Origin: Brevibacillus centrosporus
Lineage (GTDB): Bacteria > Bacillota > Bacilli > Brevibacillales > Brevibacillaceae
Direction: 5' to 3'
Assembly: GCF_003710815.1 (NCBI RefSeq)
Contig: NZ_RHHP01000001.1
Coordinates: 186,001-250,000 of the forward strand
Length of the DNA stretch: 64,000 nt
Shown here: positions 59,755 through 64,000 of the stretch, one piece after another
How positions within the stretch are numbered: position 1 is the first letter of the stretch
How the letters are laid out: every line of letters begins with the position of its first letter
Translations under genes and position numbers: made by a program
Notes under the pieces: generated by a model
The model's input: the letters and a program-made list of their open reading frames with translations, nothing else
Database searches by the model: none
Told to the model about the DNA's origin: nothing

Positions 59755-61504
59755 GTTTTACCAGCTCCTTCACTTCAGCATAAATTTCTTTTGGCAAGAA
59801 CGGATTTCCGTCATATTTCAGCACGGATTCGATCTTCTCTGCGTTGCCTACGTGCTGTTTGAGAAGGTTTGTAACTTGTCCTTGGATGTTGTGTTCTACG
59901 ACAACAACCTTTTTCGCTTTTGCTACAAGTGCTGCCATTTCCTCAGCCGGGAATGGGTGCAACAGGCGAATTTGGGCATGGTTAACCTTCACACCCTCTT
60001 GCTCCAGACGAACTTTTGCTTCTTGGATTGTACCGATTGTGGAGTTAATACCAACAACCAGAACATCAGCATCTGCATGAGGTGCGTCAGCGGTTACAGC
60101 ATTTTTGAAGTTTTTCAGCACGCCGTCCAGCTTGCGCATACGTTTTTCCATTTGAGCTTTACGGTTAGCTGCGTTCTCGGAAGGACGACCAGTTTGGTCA
60201 TGCTCTACACCGGTAACGTGGTGCAAACCGTATTTTTGGCCAGGAATAACACGAGGAGAAACGCCGTCTTCGGTTACTTCATAACGTTTGAACAGGTCGT
60301 TTTGCTCTTTCTCAGGCAATTCTTGTCCAGCGAGCAGTTTACCGCGGCGGATTTCAACTTGGTTGTAGTCGAAAGGTACAACGGTTTGTTTACCCAAGGA
60401 CAGAGTCAAGTCAGTTACCACGATAACTGGGAGTTGATATTCTTCAGCCAGGTTGAAAGCTTCAACTGTATCATAGAAGCATTCTTCCACTGTGCTAGGA
60501 GCGATTACGACTTTCGGAATGTCACCATGAGTACCATAGATCATTGCGTTTACGTCGGATTGCTCGATTTTGGTTGGCATACCAGTAGATGGACCACCAC
60601 GTTGCGTATCTACGATAACAACTGGAGTCTCGGTAATACCAGCCAGACCGATTGCTTCCATCATCAGGGACAGACCAGGACCTGCAGATGCGGTCAAGGA
60701 ACGTGCACCAGCGAAGTTAGCACCGATTGCCATGGTGATCGCAGCGATTTCGTCTTCTGTTTGGATAACCGTACCACCCAGTTTAGGCAGCTTTTTAATG
60801 AGGTATTCCATTACTTCGGAAGCAGGAGTAATTGGGTAAGCAGGCATGAAACGGCATCCTGCAGCTACTGCACCGAGAGCGATCGCATCGTTACCGATCA
60901 GAAACAATTGTTTTTGTGGATCTGCTTTATCGAGTTGGAACTCAGGCAGTTGACCACCTGTTAATTCGCTTACATACTCGAAACCGCGGCGAATAGCGTC
61001 CATGTTCTTCTCAACCACTTTTTCGCCTTTGCGGAGGAACATATCTTCAACGATGACGCGGTAGCTTTCTACTGGGATACCCAGGATTGCGCTGGAAGCA
61101 CCGATCGACACCATGTTTTTCATCAGGGAAGTTCCCAGTTCATCTGCAATTTCAGTAAGTGGTACGGTCAAGAAGCGAACTTCCTTCAAACCGTCTGGCA
61201 ATTTTGGATTGAATTTGGCATCCGCGATGATGATGCCGCCTTCGCGCAGCTCGTGCGCATTGAAATCGATCGTCTCCTGGTCGAAAGCTACGAGGATGTC
61301 CAGATCGTCGGAAATCGCGCGCATAGGCGTAGTGCTCACGCGGATTTTGTTGTTCGTGTGTCCACCCTTAATACGGGAAGAGAAGTGACGATAGCTGTAC
61401 AGATGGTAACCCATCCGGTTCATCGCCATCGAGAAGATCTCACCAGTACTCTCGATGCCCTCCCCTTGCTGTCCTCCAACTTTCCAAGAAAGTTGACTAA
61501 TCAT
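59726..61504 (-). CDS. korA: 2-oxoacid:acceptor oxidoreductase, fused gamma-alpha subunit
   Basis: A 592-residue fusion. The N-terminal gamma domain (about 1-190) has GGQQGEGIESTGEIFSMA, in part GGQQGEGIESTGE, and SSRIKGGHTNNKIRVS; the alpha domain follows with AYPITPASEVMEYLIKK, in part YPITPASEVMEYL, EDEIAAITMAIGANFAGARSLTASAG, in part FAGARSLTASAGPG, and TQRGGPSTGMPTK. In Bacillus this pair provides an anaplerotic or low-oxygen route beside the lipoyl-dependent complexes. ATG 61504 follows AAAGGGTGGA. A promoter lies about 85 bases upstream. Confidence 0.92.
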   Translation of the reverse strand: MISQLSWKVGGQQGEGIESTGEIFSMAMNRMGYHLYSYRHFSSRIKGGHTNNKIRVSTTPMRAISDDLDILVAFDQETIDFNAHELREGGIIIADAKFNPKLPDGLKEVRFLTVPLTEIADELGTSLMKNMVSIGASSAILGIPVESYRVIVEDMFLRKGEKVVEKNMDAIRRGFEYVSELTGGQLPEFQLDKADPQKQLFLIGNDAIALGAVAAGCRFMPAYPITPASEVMEYLIKKLPKLGGTVIQTEDEIAAITMAIGANFAGARSLTASAGPGLSLMMEAIGLAGITETPVVIVDTQRGGPSTGMPTKIEQSDVNAMIYGTHGDIPKVVIAPSTVEECFYDTVEAFNLAEEYQLPVIVVTDLTLSLGKQTVVPFDYNQVEIRRGKLLAGQELPEKEQNDLFKRYEVTEDGVSPRVIPGQKYGLHHVTGVEHDQTGRPSENAANRKAQMEKRMRKLDGVLKNFKNAVTADAPHADADVLVVGINSTIGTIQEAKVRLEQEGVKVNHAQIRLLHPFPAEEMAALVAKAKKVVVVEHNIQGQVTNLLKQHVGNAEKIESVLKYDGNPFLPKEIYAEVKELVKHGDYERVSK

Positions 61505-61586
61505 TCAGATTCCACCCTTTCAGTGACTGTGAGAAAAGCTGCCCATCTTACATAAGATGTGACAATTTTGTGCATAGACAGTAGTA

Positions 61587-61615
61587 ATTGTAGTCCTGTC
61601 CATGTAAAATTGCAA
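61587..61615 (-). promoter_or_regulatory. Putative sigma-A promoter of korAB
   Basis: TTGCAA (61610-61615), 17 bases and TACAAT (61587-61592) on the minus strand, 83 bases before the korA start. A 5-3-5 palindrome TGAAC-TTG-GTTCA lies further upstream at 61656-61668. Confidence 0.6.
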
Positions 61616-61686
61616 GTGCTTTTACTCAACTTACTTTTGACCTGAATTTTAATGTTGAACTTGGTTCATTAATATATCTTCATTTA

Positions 61687-62625
61687 TCATTGTAGCACGT
61701 TTCCGAAAACACGCAACCAGTTTCCTTGCACAAATTTCATTACTTCTTCTTCTTTATAACGTTTTAGCAAAGCTTCTAGTAAAAGTGGATAATCACCCGC
61801 GCATGTCAGGTCCCCGTATGTCTGCGAAATGCCGTCAAAATCAGAGCCAAACGCCACATGATCTACTCCACCGAGTGCACAAACGTGATCGAGGTGTCTC
61901 AAGATGTCGTCAATCCATACCTTTCGTTTTTCCTCTACTGTAAAGAAGTCAACGAATGTGAGACCCATGACGCCATCCTTGGCAATCAAGGCTTTGATCT
62001 GCTCATCCGTCAGATTGCGAGGATGGTTGCAGAGCTTTCGTGAATTGGAATGTGACGCGATAACGGGTGCCTGGGATAGCTCCATGATATCCCAGAATCC
62101 GGGATCCGAGAGGTGGGATACATCGATGATCATTCCTAAGCGATTCATCTCTGCCACGACTTGTCTCCCGAAGGCAGTTACGCCTCCTGGATTTGGTTCG
62201 CCGCTGCCATCCGCCACAGCATTGCCGTGATTCCACGTCAAAGTCATTCCGCGTACACCCAGACGATACCACGTCCGCAGCTGAACGAGACTCTCTTCCA
62301 GTGCATGTGCTCCTTCTACAAACAGAATAGCCCCTTTACGTCCCTTTAATACGCAATCCTGCAAATCCGCCTTGGTGGTAATCATGCGAAACTGCTCACT
62401 TGCTACCCGCTCATAAAAAACATCAATCATTTCTAGTACGGTATGAAAGCGCCTTCCAAAAGGCACATGCGTCGGAACAAAACAGGCAAGCACCTGTATA
62501 TCTACATTCCCTTTCTCGAGATCGGGAAAACCTACATGCAACTGCTTGTCTCCCTGATAATAATCAATCTGTGGATTCTGCCATAGTTTCCCCAATACAT
62601 CGCAGTGCGCATCGAAAATTTTCAT
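61687..62625 (-). CDS. Dipeptidase, peptidase family M19 (renal dipeptidase-like)
   Basis: A 312-residue amidohydrolase-fold zinc peptidase. FDAHCDVLGKLW supplies the HxD pair (about 5-8), FVEGAHALEE the bridging Glu, LTWNHGNAVADGSGEPNPGG, in part LTWNHGNAVADG, IIDVSHLSDPGFWDI and VIASHSNSRKLCNHPRNL, in part IASHSNSRKLC, the further His ligands, and FGSDFDGI the catalytic Asp. ATG 62625 follows AAGGAGAGAG. The gene is in the place between spoVS and korA where I remember a dipeptidase in B. cereus as well. It probably cleaves small dipeptides, possibly with D-residues, in the cytoplasm. Confidence 0.9.
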   Translation of the reverse strand: MKIFDAHCDVLGKLWQNPQIDYYQGDKQLHVGFPDLEKGNVDIQVLACFVPTHVPFGRRFHTVLEMIDVFYERVASEQFRMITTKADLQDCVLKGRKGAILFVEGAHALEESLVQLRTWYRLGVRGMTLTWNHGNAVADGSGEPNPGGVTAFGRQVVAEMNRLGMIIDVSHLSDPGFWDIMELSQAPVIASHSNSRKLCNHPRNLTDEQIKALIAKDGVMGLTFVDFFTVEEKRKVWIDDILRHLDHVCALGGVDHVAFGSDFDGISQTYGDLTCAGDYPLLLEALLKRYKEEEVMKFVQGNWLRVFGNVLQ

Positions 62626-62683
62626 CTTCGCTCTCTCTCCTTAGCATCGTGTCTGCAAGCCTGTATTGCTATGTAAACAAACG

Positions 62684-62714
62684 AAAAAACCTGTTCATTC
62701 GTCGAACAAACAGG
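62684..62714 (-). terminator. Terminator of spoVS
   Basis: CCTGTT (62690-62695) pairs with AACAGG (62709-62714), with an inner GTTCG/CGAAT helix, followed by six T on the minus strand. Confidence 0.8.
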
Positions 62715-62738
62715 CGGGCCAAACGGTGTTCAGTTTTG

Positions 62739-62999
62739 TTATCTGGGTTCTACGATAAGTTTGATTGCAGTACGTTCTTCTCCATCAATCACGATGTCGG
62801 TAAAGGCTGGAATACAAATGAGGTCAACTCCACTCGGCGCTACGAACCCTCGTGCGATAGCTACTGCCTTCACTGCTTGATTAAGCGCCCCAGCACCAAT
62901 GGCTTGAATTTCAGCCGCCCCGCGTTCACGAAGAACGCCGGCAAGGGCACCAGCAACGGAATTGGGGTTAGACTTTGCTGAAACTTTTAATACTTCCAT
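62739..62999 (-). CDS. spoVS: Stage V sporulation protein S
   Basis: An 86-residue Alba-like protein of the very conserved SpoVS family: EVLKVSAKSNPNSVAGALAG, then AIGAGALNQAVKAVAIARG, FTDIVIDGEERTAIKLIVEPR, in part IDGEERTAIKLIVEP. It acts at septation and coat stages; its fold suggests nucleic-acid binding. ATG 62999 gives the standard length, with GGGAGG upstream; a longer start at 63038 would not. Downstream of ymdB, as in Bacillus. It has a sigma-H-like promoter. Confidence 0.95.
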   Translation of the reverse strand: MEVLKVSAKSNPNSVAGALAGVLRERGAAEIQAIGAGALNQAVKAVAIARGFVAPSGVDLICIPAFTDIVIDGEERTAIKLIVEPR

Positions 63000-63045
63000 C
63001 CTTTTGAACCTCCCGTCTGATAGGAATCCTGTCATCATTAGAATG

Positions 63046-63072
63046 ATATTCGCATAACCCCTAAAAATTCCT
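63046..63072 (-). promoter_or_regulatory. Putative sigma-H promoter of spoVS
   Basis: On the minus strand GCAGGAATT (with AGGAATT at 63066-63072) and GAATAT (63046-63051) lie at a spacing that suits sigma-H (RNAGGAWWW, RNNGAATWW), though the base three before GAAT is not a purine. Sigma-H control of spoVS is known in B. subtilis. Confidence 0.5.
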
Positions 63073-63116
63073 GCTAACTGTCATGAAAGATTCAAAAAAT
63101 TCTAATCTTGTTCATA

Positions 63117-63911
63117 TTATTCCATAAACGGATGGTCGGCGTCAATTCGGATTCGCTCCAATTTTTTCGCGTTACCTGTAGCTTTATCAAGTGTGATGAT
63201 CACAGCGTTTAATTGCGCTGGATCTGGAGCTACTTCAAAGCGAACAGGCAGCTGCGTCAGGAACTTCTTAATGACTGCTTCTCTTTCCATCCCGAGAATA
63301 CCGTTGCTGGGTCCACACATTCCGACATCACACAGAAAACCTGTTCCCTGTGGCAAAACACGCTCGTCAGCGGTTTGAACGTGCGTGTGAGTACCTACGA
63401 CTGCACTGACTCTCCCATCCAGGTACCAAGCCATCGCTTGCTTTTCGGAGGTGACTTCTGCATGAAAGTCCACAAAAATGTATTTGGTACGTTTTCTCGC
63501 TTGCTCCACCAGTTTGTCAGCCATTTTAAAAGGACAATCCAGTGGCGGCAGGAACGTCCGGCCCTGTAAGTTGATAACGGCCAGTTCTCCCTCTGATTGC
63601 TTTATATACGTTATCCCTTTCCCGGGAGCACCTTCGGGGAAGTTGGCTGGTCGAATCATTCGCGGTTCGTCATCAATAAAATCGAATATCTCTTTTTGAT
63701 CCCATGTATGATTACCGAGCGTAATGGCATGAACGCCAAACTCGAACAACTCTTTCGTAATCTTTTCCGTGATCCCTCTTCCATGCGCGGCGTTTTCCCC
63801 ATTTGCGACAATGAAAGTGGGCTGGTATTTTCTCTTTAACAGAGGCAGGTAGGTCTTCACCATATCTCTGCCGGGCGAACCCATGATATCCCCGATAAAC
63901 AATAACTTCAT
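63117..63911 (-). CDS. ymdB: Metallophosphoesterase YmdB (TIGR00282 family)
   Basis: A 264-residue dinuclear-metal phosphoesterase. LLFIGDIMGSPGRDMV, VANGENAAHGRGIT, TLGNHTWDQKEIFDF, VDFHAEVTSEKQAMAWYLDG, in part DFHAEVTSEKQAMAW, and GTHTHVQTADERV give the metal ligands in order. In B. subtilis YmdB hydrolyses 2',3'-cyclic nucleotides and controls the switch between biofilm and motility. ATG 63911 is preferred because GAGGTGA lies 6 bases upstream; a TTG 6 bases further out overlaps it. rny is expected just upstream, beyond the window. Confidence 0.93.
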   Translation of the reverse strand: MKLLFIGDIMGSPGRDMVKTYLPLLKRKYQPTFIVANGENAAHGRGITEKITKELFEFGVHAITLGNHTWDQKEIFDFIDDEPRMIRPANFPEGAPGKGITYIKQSEGELAVINLQGRTFLPPLDCPFKMADKLVEQARKRTKYIFVDFHAEVTSEKQAMAWYLDGRVSAVVGTHTHVQTADERVLPQGTGFLCDVGMCGPSNGILGMEREAVIKKFLTQLPVRFEVAPDPAQLNAVIITLDKATGNAKKLERIRIDADHPFME

Positions 63912-64000
63912 ACTCAATCACCTCAATGCTAGTATACACAACCGCAGCGAGATTAGAAATTTTGCAAGTGCCGAGTCCTATAGCACGATCACGAATTTCT

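Overview
The window looks like a chromosomal segment of an aerobic, endospore-forming Gram-positive bacterium of the Bacillales. Brevibacillus or a close relative of the Paenibacillaceae is the best guess, made from memory of gene order and protein style; no search was run. Spore genes (cotE, spoVS, spoVK, an alpha/beta SASP, an sspP-like SASP, a Spo0E-like protein, a YheC/D-type ATP-grasp protein) are spread throughout. The backbone rny-side ymdB - spoVS - dipeptidase - korA/korB ... miaB - ricA - cotE ... mutS - mutL - methyltransferase - miaA - hfq ... spoVK ... hflX - ynbB - glnR - glnA matches the conserved Bacillus order, read here mostly on the minus strand. There is no prophage, insertion sequence, CRISPR array, tRNA or rRNA that I can see.

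Layout. 1-7.9 kb: MOSC protein, a TIM-barrel isomerase-like protein, DUF1444 and DUF3900 proteins, a Ser/Thr kinase, a DEAD-box helicase, two very small genes, a membrane-anchored phosphodiester glycosidase-like protein. 7.9-12 kb: ABC-F ATPase behind a HEPN-type gene, sspP-like gene followed by a possibly structured RNA, a DUF5937-like protein without its usual DNA-binding domain, a Spo0E-like protein. 12-17.3 kb: the pyruvate dehydrogenase operon pdhABCD. 17.3-25.4 kb: esterase, threonine aldolase, cysteine-less HesB-like protein, HelD, CrcB, the divergent yneA/lexA SOS locus, DUF456 and DUF4269 proteins. 25.4-34.5 kb: T-box-controlled ileS, glnRA with its GlnR box, ynbB, hflX, SASP. 34.5-39 kb: spoVK, a DUF4184 protein, a stand-alone divergent IF-3 paralog, a marR-MFS operon with a Fur-like box. 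39-50.5 kb: hfq, miaA, methyltransferase, mutL, mutS, amidoligase-like gene, cotE, ricA, miaB, DUF2642-like gene. 50.5-64 kb: SLH-domain surface protein, lipL, acyltransferase, cbpB, YheC/D-like gene, mnmM, MBL-fold hydrolase, YkvI-family transporter, korBA, dipeptidase, spoVS, ymdB.

How the genes connect. PdhC carries a lipoyl domain and LipL, 38 kb away, belongs to the lipoyl-relay enzymes that would modify it. KorAB offers a second, ferredoxin-linked route for 2-oxoacids. MiaA and MiaB carry out successive steps at tRNA A37, RicA is linked in Bacillus to MiaB activity, and MnmM modifies U34. LexA would control yneA-ynzC from the shared divergent region. GlnR would control glnRA.

No complete new system is evident. 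The observations I would check first are the stand-alone IF-3 paralog, the Fur-like box inside the marR-MFS promoter, the palindrome inside the pdh promoter spacer, the possible structured RNA after sspP, and the HEPN/ABC-F pair.
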